From Marchantia polymorpha subsp. ruderalis (Eukaryota > Streptophyta > Marchantiopsida > Marchantiales > Marchantiaceae): a stretch of 64,000 nt of DNA. This document shows positions 34,903-44,509 of this stretch, piece after piece (positions within the stretch are counted from its first letter, which is position 1; each line of letters opens with the position of its first letter). The notes beneath the pieces were generated by a model. It was not told the DNA's origin. It was given only the letters and a program-made list of their open reading frames with translations, and did not search any database. The DNA lies in NCBI GenBank assembly GCA_037833965.1, contig AP031357.1, positions 21,534,001 through 21,598,000 of the forward strand, read 5' to 3'. The position numbers were made by a program, and so were the translations under genes.

Positions 34903-37900
34903 GGTCAATATGTATTAGCTGATGTAATAGTTTGTCATCTCTCGTACATGATTACAATCATTCAACGACTATCATGATAGAATGGAATAAAAGTAGAATC
35001 AATGTTACGGAAATTCAGCAGGGCCTTGGGATCAGGCACAAGGCATATCTCATGTCCTGCATCTTTGATGGTGTAACAAGAATTAGCCGCGGCCGATCTA
35101 TTGAGAAAACACGGTCACTTCGTTGCATCTTGTCGGCTCCAGTTCTTGGTTCCTTTGAACCCAGCTGCCACTCGAGCTGGTTTGGGTCTCGGTTTTGCCC
35201 ATCGATTCTCATTATATTGTTCTCTTCGACGGTCTCAGAGTTGGGTTTTTTGCAAACGTTAGTAATAAAATGTTCTCCTTCGGGTGACTACTGAAAATGA
35301 GATTTTCTGAAGTGTGTTAGGTTTGAGCAGAGGATTCTGACTCGAACCTTCGATTTCACAAAAGTGAGAAAATAGTACTGGATCTACCATGAAAGCCAGG
35401 TACAGATTTTTTAAACCGTTCAGTATCCTGCTGTGAGGCGCACCCACAAAGCACTCAGGAACAATCAGTAGAGTCCAGATGTTTTAAACCAGGCATGCAA
35501 AGTGATTTTCAGATATCTAATTCATAGTTTTAGAGCTCCGGGCCCATTTTACAAAGTTTGACGTCCTGCATGAGCATGGCACGGTGACCTCAATCAAACT
35601 ACTATCCTTCAGCTTTCTGAGCCCAGCCGCAGAAGGCTGGTACAGTTGCACTGGTGCCTGAACAACAGCCCGATCGGAGGCGGTACAGTGCCTGGATGAC
35701 ACCTCGAGACGTGAAGAAGTTCAGAGCTGCACACTACATTGGTGTCCGAACCCCAACTCTGCTTTTAGAAGCTTTTTAGCTTAAGTGATCATTAGGTGCT
35801 CCGTGCCCAGGAGCTGTAACTTGCCTGGCACCAGATTGCTTGTCTTCGTCCTAACTCCATGCTCCAGTTTCACAGCTTTACTCTGCGGCGTGTGAGGCTT
35901 GCAACGCTGGGCAGTGCCTTGCCGTAAGAGCTCTGTAATCAAGGTCCATGCTCACAAGACGGCTTGCAACAAAAGCGTATTGGCCTCCCCTGAGTAGACT
36001 CTTGGACAGAATCGCGCCACTTGCTCGGTCTAAGATATGTCACTGATCCATGCAGTGAGTGGGTGGGCCTTTGAGGTGTATTTTTTGGCAACTACTTCCA
36101 TTATACGCCTACAGGGCATTGTATCCCTGCTCTCCAGTTGTCTGCAGTGGAATATCGTGGTTGTTACTACGAAGTCCGGTGATTTACTCCACCATGACCT
36201 TGACCAGTCCTAATGTCCTCCGGCGCGAGGTGAGTTTCCCCCAGGGCCTTCGAAGTCTTTCAAGACCGTACCAGTCCTACTCTCCAACATTCGTCCTTCA
36301 GCGTTAGTATCGAACTCAAGATATTGGAACGTGGTCTCAGTTACGTGTTCGACAGACTACTACGTCGCAAGGCAAGCCCGATCGAGGGTCCGATCGTTCC
36401 AGATGAGATGAGCCTTTTGCAGATGGACGGCAAACTTGATCTAGTTGTCGTTCTGACACCGCAACATGACTGCAGTCAACGTGACAATCGTCATCACGAC
36501 AAGAGTTGACTGGCCGGCTTGAATACTCTGCACCAAACCACAGCAACAATCGTGATTCTCGTCCTAAGTAAGGAACGGGCGGGGGAGGACTCGTTGGGTG
36601 ACAGCGAATCCAGGTGACTTGGCGTTGCGTCGAACTCATACAACCCATGAGATTGGTGCGAAAGGATTTACAAGTCAAAGTACCATCCACCCTGCTCACA
36701 CACGCCTTGTAAACGACGTAGTAGTAGCTAGGTACGTACTAATCTTCCGACCAATCGCAGGATGGTCAGTCATAGCTCAGGCCATATAATCTCCCCATTC
36801 CAGACCAATTCACCTCGCAGCAACTGGGCGGTGCCTCCATGTCCGCCTGCGCTTCGTTTACCTTACATCCGCAATCATAATTCAACAACAGTTCATTTCT
36901 GTTCAACAACTACTAATTCTGCCGTACAGGTGGAGGAAGTCCATGCCAGAAGGCTGTAGAGTGCATTCTGTTCTCATCTGAATTCATCACGCGTTCGACT
37001 TCAGGAGTTTCTCAGGAGTCTGGAAAGAATGAATGAAGGAAGGTCACGAGAGCATGAGCAATTACTGTACCGTATGTAGACTTTTGATTCTAAGATCGGA
37101 AATCATATGTCGTGAACTCAGTGACTCTGAGTGGATCTTAACCTTTGACTATTTACTTGTGCTTCCAGCTCGATGTCCTCCTCGTACATGCCCAATTACG
37201 TATGCATTTACCTGGCCTTTTGGTCTTCAGAAGAGTGATAGAAGGCTCCAAGCGTTTGGGCATGTCACGGGGCTGCAGCTCGTTTGTGAACTCTATTTAA
37301 CGTCCCTCCGTCCTTACTTCTTAGTGTACAGTCAAGGCCAAAATCTAGTGGAACTTCAGGGTCCATTCTCGTACAATATAATAAGAACTGACCACGGATG
37401 GATAGCTCTGTGTATGCTGTACGTCGAGATGCACATTGAGATCTGGACTCAGATCCAAGGTGGACGTCTATGCGCAGGACAGCCTACTGTATTTGGACGT
37501 TCAATCTGATAATCGTTGGGGTCGGACCCTCGGTACCTAGTATTCACTTTCTGACACTGACTCCAGATCAAGTACGTGAGTGTAACTGTCACATCGTACC
37601 GTATGCTATGGGCAACTGGCATGGATTCTGGTTTTGGAGTCAATAATGAAATCAGAAAAGGGGCATGGTACATGCTTGCTCTCACGTTTTCTTCACGGGC
37701 CTTTTTCTTTCGACTTTCGTCCGAAATGGTTTGAGAGATTTGGCTGATGATCGTTTAGTATGTGTGAGCGCATCGTACGAAGGAATACTACGTATTTATT
37801 CTGTATCAACCACTGTACAAACTCTAGAAATCTGTGCCTGGCCCGGAGCTTCCTTTAATCAACTGGACCTTGAAATGAACTAAATGATAGAGGATTCCTT

Positions 37901-37944
37901 GCATCCACATCGCTTTGGAGTCACGAAGTCCTGCATCTAGTGCT

Positions 37945-37964
37945 TCATAGTAGATCTACTATGA
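37945..37964. repeat. Perfect 20-bp palindrome
   Basis: TCATAGTAGATCTACTATGA reads the same on both strands, with a BglII-type AGATCT centre. It lies about 290 bases beyond the 3' end of the dioxygenase coding region. Confidence 0.9.
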
Positions 37965-38149
37965 GGCGAAAGTTCTTCTTTTACCTGTCTAGTTCTATCT
38001 CGTCGACTTCGTGAAACTTGCGACTAAACTCAGACTAAGTCGTAGGTAAGAAGCTCAATATTCTATCCCAGTCTTCATCGGACATGACACAAACCTCTGC
38101 AGTTTTTATTGAGATATTTTTGTACATACAACTGAGCAGCACCAAGAGT

Positions 38150-38222
38150 ACGGCTGTATATGTATGTATATATATACACCGACATATATGTATGTATGTA
38201 CACATACATATATGTAGGCACA
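38150..38222. repeat. TATG/TA-rich simple repeat 3' of the dioxygenase gene
   Basis: Alternating purine-pyrimidine sequence (GTATATGTATGTATATATATACACC... then TATATGTATGTATGTACACATACATATATG) that is partly self-complementary and can fold back. It lies just beyond the dioxygenase stop codon. Confidence 0.8.
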
Positions 38223-38257
38223 TATTCTAGGGACGATCTCATGCACGTTGCTACAAT

Positions 38258-39966
38258 CTAGCTATCAACTGTCGCGTCTGAACATTTCCTCCTGAACGTT
38301 TGGAGGTACTCACGATACGTCATGTTCATGCCCATGAATCGACTTGGTGGCCCACTTGTAATAAACTCGGGAGCCACACAAAGCTTCGCCTCCAAACTAG
38401 GCTTCATGAGAACCAGGGCAGATACTCGGTCCTGCTTCTCTTTCAGGAGCACTCGATGCTCACAGCTCTTGCACCTCCCGTTCGTGATTATCTGCAGCAC
38501 AAACCGAGTCCATCCATAAATCTATCTGCGACAGATGACCTGCGAGAGAGTCTCGCAGGAAACATATTTTTGTCATATCATGCCACAACCAAGTTTACGT
38601 TTCGGAATCACCATGTTGTCAGGTGGTATCACTAATACACTACCTGACATATATCCCCCAGACAGCTGAAATTTTTCTAATTTCCCTGCCACTGAAGCCA
38701 AAGTACTATATTCCTTCTAATTTGTTGTACGAGTGTAGGCGTTTGAAGATAACTACTTAGTGAACATGTATTCATGGACTACAGACTGAATGGCGTCTTC
38801 AAACTATGGTACCAGTACCATAATTTGATGCAATTATGTGAACGTCAAGATGCTTACCTCCATAGCGTCTCCTGTGAGTATAATAAGGCTTTCAGGATCT
38901 GGGGCGACAAGTATCCAAGTACCATCTTTCTGGACTTCTAACCCTGGCACATCTTCAAAATTAACCACCATACCGACCGGATCGGTATGAGCAACAATTC
39001 CCGATGCCACATCTGGTTGAGGACAAGGAGGATAGTATGCAGCCAGCATGGTTGCCTCCATTCCACTTTCTGCAGTTCCCATCAAATTTTGAAGCCGTCG
39101 TGGCTGTAAATCGTAAGCATCTGCCAGTAAGCTGAACACAGTGTCTGTGACTTTTTGTATCTCCTTCGTCCATTCAAGGATAGTGTCCCTGCAAGAAAAA
39201 TGCTCTCAGAAAACTCAATCTTTCTGGCTTAAATAAGCTATTCAGAAGATAAATGCTTGCAGCCAATAGAGAATTCTGCTTCACGATTGTGGACGTGCGA
39301 CAGTACCTGTAAGTTTCTGGTTTTTCAGGCCATGATTGTAGTTCTTCGAAATCGAGAGGAGGAGTTCTATGATGGAATTGGTCTCGCCAGCTCTGGTGTC
39401 CCGTCTTGCCTCTCCTGGTCCTCCCATACCGGGGGGTGCTCGTATCCCCTGAGGGACCCAGAAACTGCAGTTTATCTGATAGCGGTAGGTCGAAGAACTC
39501 TCGGATCACCTGGATCAACTTCTTCCTCAACGTTGCAGATATGCCGTGGCCGACAACCTGCAATCACAAGGGAAAGCAAACAGAGTCAAGACTAGCCAAG
39601 CTGACGTGAGCTCCGAAACCATCAGCAAATTGTATCTGATCAAGCACAAGTCTCGGTATAGAAGCAGTCAGGTGAGCTGTCGTGGCAAAAGTTCGTTCAG
39701 CTTGCCTTGAACACTCCCCATTCTTTGGCAGCCTCCGTGACTGCTGTTGCTATTCGTGGTCGCTCGGACTCATCATTCACCAGGCTGAGGTCAATTGTTG
39801 GGACGTCCCTGGACTTGTCACTTTTCGTGAAACGTGGCTGCATATTCTGTGGGAGTATGAAATCTGAAGGTATATGTGTGAGACCCGAGTCTACCATCGC
39901 CTTAATAGAATTTGCATTTCTGCAATATTCTTCATTCAGTTTTCGCTGTATGACAGTCGTTGTCAT
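38258..39966 (-). CDS. 2-oxoglutarate/Fe(II)-dependent dioxygenase (plant DOXC type)
   Basis: Four minus-strand exons encode 358 residues, the usual length: 39966-39706, 39557-39307, 39188-38858 and 38491-38258. The order is typical of plant soluble dioxygenases: an amino-terminal DIOX_N part (VPTIDLSL, then EWGVFK|VVGHGI across intron 1), then the double-stranded beta-helix core. The iron ligands H238 and D240 lie in VAHTDPVG and H293 in SCEHRVLL; R303 and S305 in DRVSAL bind 2-oxoglutarate. YYPPCPQP and GDAMEIITNGR (across intron 3) are further family marks. These cytosolic enzymes hydroxylate or desaturate small metabolites; flavonoid, gibberellin and alkaloid-type members share these motifs, so the substrate cannot be told. 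ATG 39966 is the first in the open frame. All catalytic residues are present. Intron 1 appears to have a GC donor. Confidence 0.92.
39558..39705 (-). other. GC-AG intron 1 of the dioxygenase gene
   Basis: On the gene strand exon 1 ends TTCAAG and the intron starts GCAAGC; the acceptor is GATTGCAG. The joined protein EWGVFK|VVGHGI matches the family's EWGFFQVVNHG pattern. The only nearby GT (inside GGAGTGTTC) would delete two residues of that motif. Confidence 0.75.
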
Positions 39967-40459
39967 TGCTTGTGCCAGAAGAACGTCAGATGCTTCTATG
40001 TAGGTAGGCTGAAACAGAAAGAGGGAGAACAGAACGTGTAGACTAGCTTGAATGACACTGTATCTCAATACTGAAAGATTATTTGAAGTGTTTCAATTTC
40101 TACTGCTCCAGGCCTCCAAATGGAAAAAGTGCTCCTAGTTCCTGGTCCCACTGGGATGTAATATAAACCTTCATAGAGTTTCTGGAACCCGGTTTCCAGG
40201 CCAAGGCCTAGTCAAAGCTGCTCAACCTCCTCCGTTATCGTCGGGAAGGAAGAGGAAAATCAGATGTTCAGACTTATCAGATCAACCGTAGGAAATTCTG
40301 AACGTCAAAGAAGAATAGTTGGAACACCGGAAGTCACGTCCACATACATACATGTAGAGATTCGAACGAGTTGAAAGAGGCTCAGGAACTTCAGAGGAGC
40401 TGAGTGCTAGATTAATTCAGATACCAGGATACAAACGGTTGATGGCAGGATCGAAGAAA

Positions 40460-40483
40460 GGAAGGAAGGAAGGAAGGAAGGAA
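40460..40483 (-). repeat. GGAA/TTCC microsatellite upstream of the dioxygenase
   Basis: Six GGAA units on the plus strand, i.e. TTCC on the gene strand, about 500 bases upstream of the dioxygenase ATG. Confidence 0.9.
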
Positions 40484-40574
40484 AGAAGCTGGGATGACAA
40501 TGCAATAGAACCCCCTACTCATCTACTTCTTATAGATGGGATGCAGCTCCTGCCCACGGGGCTCAGAGACTCAG

Positions 40575-40614
40575 ACTCTCTCTCCCCCTCCCTCTCTCTG
40601 TCTCTCTCTCTCTT
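40575..40614 (-). promoter_or_regulatory. GA/CT-rich tract, possible GAGA element
   Basis: An almost pure pyrimidine run on the plus strand, i.e. GAGAGAGA-type sequence on the strand of the dioxygenase gene, about 610 bases upstream of its ATG. In plants such tracts can bind BPC (GAGA-binding) proteins. It may equally be a neutral microsatellite. Confidence 0.35.
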
Positions 40615-40640
40615 CAAGAGAAGCACGATTCTCCTTTTCC

Positions 40641-43148
40641 ACTACTGAGAGGTGCGTCTGCGACTACCGTTCGGCTGAAAGTGTTCACGCCTGGCCACGC
40701 CATTAGGCCATTCCTGACGGAATGTCCCCAAGTAGGATACAACCCATCTGCTACTCCCGATCCAGCCAATCCTTACAAGACACGTTCCACAATGTCTTCC
40801 TTGCCAGCAAGTTACCGAGGTAAGTGCCGCCAGTCGCATTACCCCGAGATCCAGATGCTTTCGGCTGTCTGGCTGTTTGCTACTATATCGGGGCACTCAA
40901 ACGAGCCCTCCTCTGATAGGAGATCACTCACGTACCCGCATGGCATGCTCACATCGTCTGACGCTTCAGGATGGGTAGGAACAATCACTGTAACCTTGTA
41001 CATGAACTGCGGATATCCGACGAACGAACGTACCGTACGCCAGCTTTAGTACATGAGCTGGGAGGACTATTTTATGAGCCTCCGAGAAGAGACGAGTTCA
41101 CTTTCTACGAGCCCGAGGTTTGACCATAATGCAGTGAACAATCTCTCCGGATTAACAGTCACATCTACTTCTGGTTACGCACAAGATGTGATGCCAATTT
41201 GGACCATGTTGAATGACGGCCCTGGAATGATGGTAGCGAAAGGAGACGACGGACCGATGAGTCTAATAAAGTAGACGGTAAAGTAGCCACTTGGGACTCA
41301 AGGAACAAATCAAGGATTTTCCTCCACTTCTCGAATTTCTGGATATGAGTCACGAGAATTCAAAAGCTATATTTTCAGCATTTATTTGACTGTCAATAAC
41401 AATATGTGTTCTCCAATATTCTTCTGAAGTCTGCATGAGCCATACCATATATTTGTGAGACTCTCACTTTTTCCACCGTCTAAGCTGCTAAAGGTATGCA
41501 GAATAAAGGACTGTCTCGTAACCATTAGACCGTCGTCCATTAGCTTAAACCATTACAGATGTAAAACAAATTCCTGGATAAGAAAACGGTCTGGGAGTTT
41601 TTCAATGGCGGGCATGTGCTTGAAGTGAGTTTGGGCTCTGTCGTGGATTTAAGAACCCGGTCCGCGAGCCATGCACTCTTCGTCTTCAGGGATGGTTTTG
41701 GAATCTGGCTTCAAGCCAAGTCCCGAGGACGGGCTGCCATGGCCATGTCGAGAACACCGACAAGTTTGAAGTACCCTCTGACCTTGGTCGAGGATTCAAA
41801 TCTATGCCTTTGCGATGTTCCTTACACTTCCACGGCGAGAGGCAGGTCCTCCATTGCACGTCCAAGTTGCGGGAGAGGCGAACCTCGAGGACTTCGAGGG
41901 TATCTTCGGTTAGTACTTTCGGTGATACACCAGCTCAGTTCGTCACTGATCAGAATCATACTCATCCGTTATCCCACGCAATTATATCCAATATGAACGT
42001 CCTCTCCAGGTTCTATGCGTCTAGTCTCGCCGATTCTCCAGTTTTGTATGTTGCGAGCTCTCTGTTGTATTTTTGTTTCTGGTACCACTGCTGTGATGTA
42101 CTGCGTATAGGAATCATACGATCGAGGGAAGCATCACTTTATTGATGGTGGACTGATGCGACGCATACGCATGACAGAGACGAAAAAACATTCCATCTTG
42201 TGCGACGAAAAGTTACTCCTTGATTCTAAACAGTCGACTCTAGACTCGAAGAAATCTGATTTTGCACCGGATCGTCAATTCCTGCTTTGCATGGGTCGAG
42301 GTCGAGTTAGCAAGCATCGAAGTCTGTGACCCAAGCTAAGGAGAGCGACGCGAGGACACCTTCCAGTTACCATCCCGGTGGTGACCTACCACCACCGGTG
42401 CATCTGACACACTTCAGCGTACCTCCTTACAGTATTCGTCTCCAGAAAGTTGTGTTCGTAAATCTTCGTCTTGGCTGGAGATTGCAAACATCTGCTGAAG
42501 ATTCATGCTTCGAATTTCTCTTCCTGCACGATCTTTTATTCAGGTCAGTTCCGTGGATCCCTTTCTGGGATAGTGTTACCCTCTTTCTTGACGACTACGA
42601 GTTTAGCCCGAGTTTAGTCGAGGACTGAATTTGCTAGTTCGGTTCCTGAAGCATTTCATAAATCATCTGAGACCGAATGAGATAGAAAAATGAGATCCTG
42701 GCCGATTGGGTATCCTATCGATGGAGAGACTCACATTTTTTGCTCCTGCATTAACTCGAGGCGTAGTGTAGTTACAACTTTGAGGAGTTCCGTATTCCTC
42801 CTGAATACGATACTCTACTCTCCGGCTGAAGGAGCAACCCAGACGGACGGATGGGAAGCTTCGGCGGACCCGTCCGGCGCATCGTGCTCCCTCCTCCCTC
42901 GCGCCTACAATGTCTCGCTCCAGTCAAGCCGGCCGGACGGACGGACGAACGGATGACCGGACGGCTCGAACTTCGAGGGCGAGCCAGCCGGAAAGTTGTG
43001 GTTGTACAGCAGCGATTAGGCGCTTAGGCGGAAGGCTACGTGAGAGTGACCGGTCCGCATGGAAACCACACTGGCGACAGACGAGGACAGTATGCGAGAC
43101 GATGCCTGCGAGGTCAGGTGACAAAAACTGGCAATAGCAGGTGAGTCG
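40641..43148. other. Unassigned block with short ORFs
   Basis: GC is moderate to fairly high. Plus-strand ORFs of 73-126 codons (for example 40681-41049, 41616-41996, 42326-42628) have no domain I recognise and several overlap in other frames. GGAC/CGGA-type low-complexity sequence occurs at about 42935-42965. No firm gene call. Confidence 0.4.
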
Positions 43149-43499
43149 TCAAATGGGCGGGGTTAAATAAATACAAACCCCGCCGGGACTGACCGAGGAG
43201 CGACGGTGCCTGAAACTGGACTCGTGTAGAATCTTTAGAATATATTTCCTGGAATCTTTGTCATCGGGATCTGCGATGTCGATCTCTCGCCATTTTCCAG
43301 CGATCTCTGTCTGACCAATGTAGACCCCGTCTTCCCACCTGACGAGAGAGCCCTTTTTTCTCGTGACCTTCAAACTCAGGTGAATTTTCGGTCCCTCTGA
43401 ATCTCCATCTGGAGCAATTTCAATGATTAAATTTGCATTTGGAGGGCGGTGGTAACTTTTGATGTTCTTTTCTCCACTTACTTTTTCCGTTATTAGCAT
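43149..43499 (-). CDS. Hypothetical 116-residue protein or exon
   Basis: ATG at 43499 opens a frame whose composition looks protein-like: alternating hydrophobic and charged residues in LIIEIAPDGDSEGPKIHLSL and then VRWEDGVYIGQTEIAGKWRE, suggesting beta strands, followed by a basic stretch. A splice-acceptor-like GCTTGCAG lies about 38 bases upstream of the ATG. I do not recognise the family and see no partner exon, so this may be a whole small gene or one exon. No signal peptide or membrane segment. Confidence 0.3.
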   Translation of the reverse strand: MLITEKVSGEKNIKSYHRPPNANLIIEIAPDGDSEGPKIHLSLKVTRKKGSLVRWEDGVYIGQTEIAGKWREIDIADPDDKDSRKYILKILHESSFRHRRSSVSPGGVCIYLTPPI

Positions 43500-44041
43500 T
43501 AATGCTTGAGTCCGACCAAGTCAACTGCAAGCAAACGGCATGTTCAGGGCTTTCAGGCTAGACATCCAAATTCTTGCATTTGTGGGCTGATAGATACTAA
43601 AGTCATGTGGAAAAGATACTAGCGAAGAATTTTGCTGGTCAGAAGTCATGATGATGACGACGTTTGGTTTGCTCGGGAGTTCAACACCAAATCTTATCCG
43701 GATTCAAGTTAAATATTCGGTAATGGTCAAATGAGTTCATGGTTCATTTGATGACTTCAGTGTAAGGGTATGGCAGCCTGCAAAATTATTCATGATTGGC
43801 ATAAAGTGGAAGGTAGTTGAGACAAACTCCATACCATGTTCCAAACATGATAGTATGCGCAGGGCTCAGAGGTCATTGGAGGGTCCAGAGTTCATCGGAA
43901 TTTGGGACGTAGTGACCTGATGAAAGGTAGCTGATACAAATTCACAACAAGTTCTTAAAATGATTTCCTTCGAAGCACAGAACGGGCCAGCACTCTTTCA
44001 GACACACGCTGAAGCCTCCAGTCCCTCGACTATCGAAGACA
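43500..44041. other. Short intergenic stretch
   Basis: Moderate composition, no domain or repeat recognised. Confidence 0.4.
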
Positions 44042-44509
44042 ATGTCCACTGCAGCAGCAGGAGCGGCAGCTGCTGCTGCCGCCCTCCTCTCTCTATTACT
44101 CCTTCTGAGCCCCAGTTCTCTTGTTAATCCTACCCTTAGCGCGCAGGTGTATCTATTCTTTTTAAGTATAGGTTACTCTAAATATCTGAACCATCAGGTG
44201 GAGAGACGTCATAACTGTACAATACACACCACAGCACTTTACGACTCTGAGTTTTCTCAATTTTTTATGATTCCTCTACTAATGATAGCTTCTCCTTCGC
44301 CATGCGACATGACGATTAGCGCTTTTATCAGCCGGAAGACAACGGACATCGCCAACCATGATCTGGACAGGCTCAAGTGCTCTGACTGTCCACCGTTGGA
44401 CGAAAGATCATCGTTGCCGGCATTGCTCCGAGTCCCTAAATTCCACAGCCATGCTACCACAATTTGGAAAGATGGATATTCCGATCGTCTAGAGATCGTC
44501 TTAATCTAG
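44042..44509 (+). CDS. Possible secreted or membrane-targeted hypothetical ORF
   Basis: ATG at 44042 begins with an alanine run followed by a leucine run (MSTAAAGAAAAAAALLSLLL...), the shape of a cleavable signal peptide, with a plausible cleavage region around SSLVNPTLSA. The first 35 residues are convincing as a targeting sequence; the rest, up to the stop at 44509, is not recognisable. GCGCAG|GTGTAT at about 44147 could be a splice donor, in which case the true protein continues in an unidentified exon. GCC/GCT repeats could also generate such an ORF by chance. Confidence 0.25.
   Translation: MSTAAAGAAAAAAALLSLLLLLSPSSLVNPTLSAQVYLFFLSIGYSKYLNHQVERRHNCTIHTTALYDSEFSQFFMIPLLMIASPSPCDMTISAFISRKTTDIANHDLDRLKCSDCPPLDERSSLPALLRVPKFHSHATTIWKDGYSDRLEIVLI

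Larger units (their letters stand above)
32060..38257. other. 6-kb block of balanced composition with no recognised gene
   Basis: It follows the FANCI stop and precedes the dioxygenase 3' end. Its GC resembles genic DNA rather than the AT-rich deserts, yet the many short ORFs on both strands (for example 33690-33968, 34653-34922, 37033-37509) match no family I recognise. The first few hundred bases probably include the FANCI 3' untranslated region. A purine-rich stretch at about 33830-33910 resembles a leader or promoter. Non-coding RNA, an orphan gene with short exons, or neutral intergenic DNA are all possible. Confidence 0.4.
39967..40640. other. Upstream flank of the dioxygenase gene
   Basis: This is the 5' side of the minus-strand dioxygenase. 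A splice-acceptor-like TTTCAG lies about 50 bases upstream of the ATG, so a leader intron is possible. No other coding signal. Two simple repeats that may sit in the promoter are listed separately. Confidence 0.45.

Noticed and set aside
37033..37509. 158-codon plus-strand ORF
   Set aside because: The longest in its block, but without recognisable motifs, conserved residue pattern or splice context; mentioned only within the block description.
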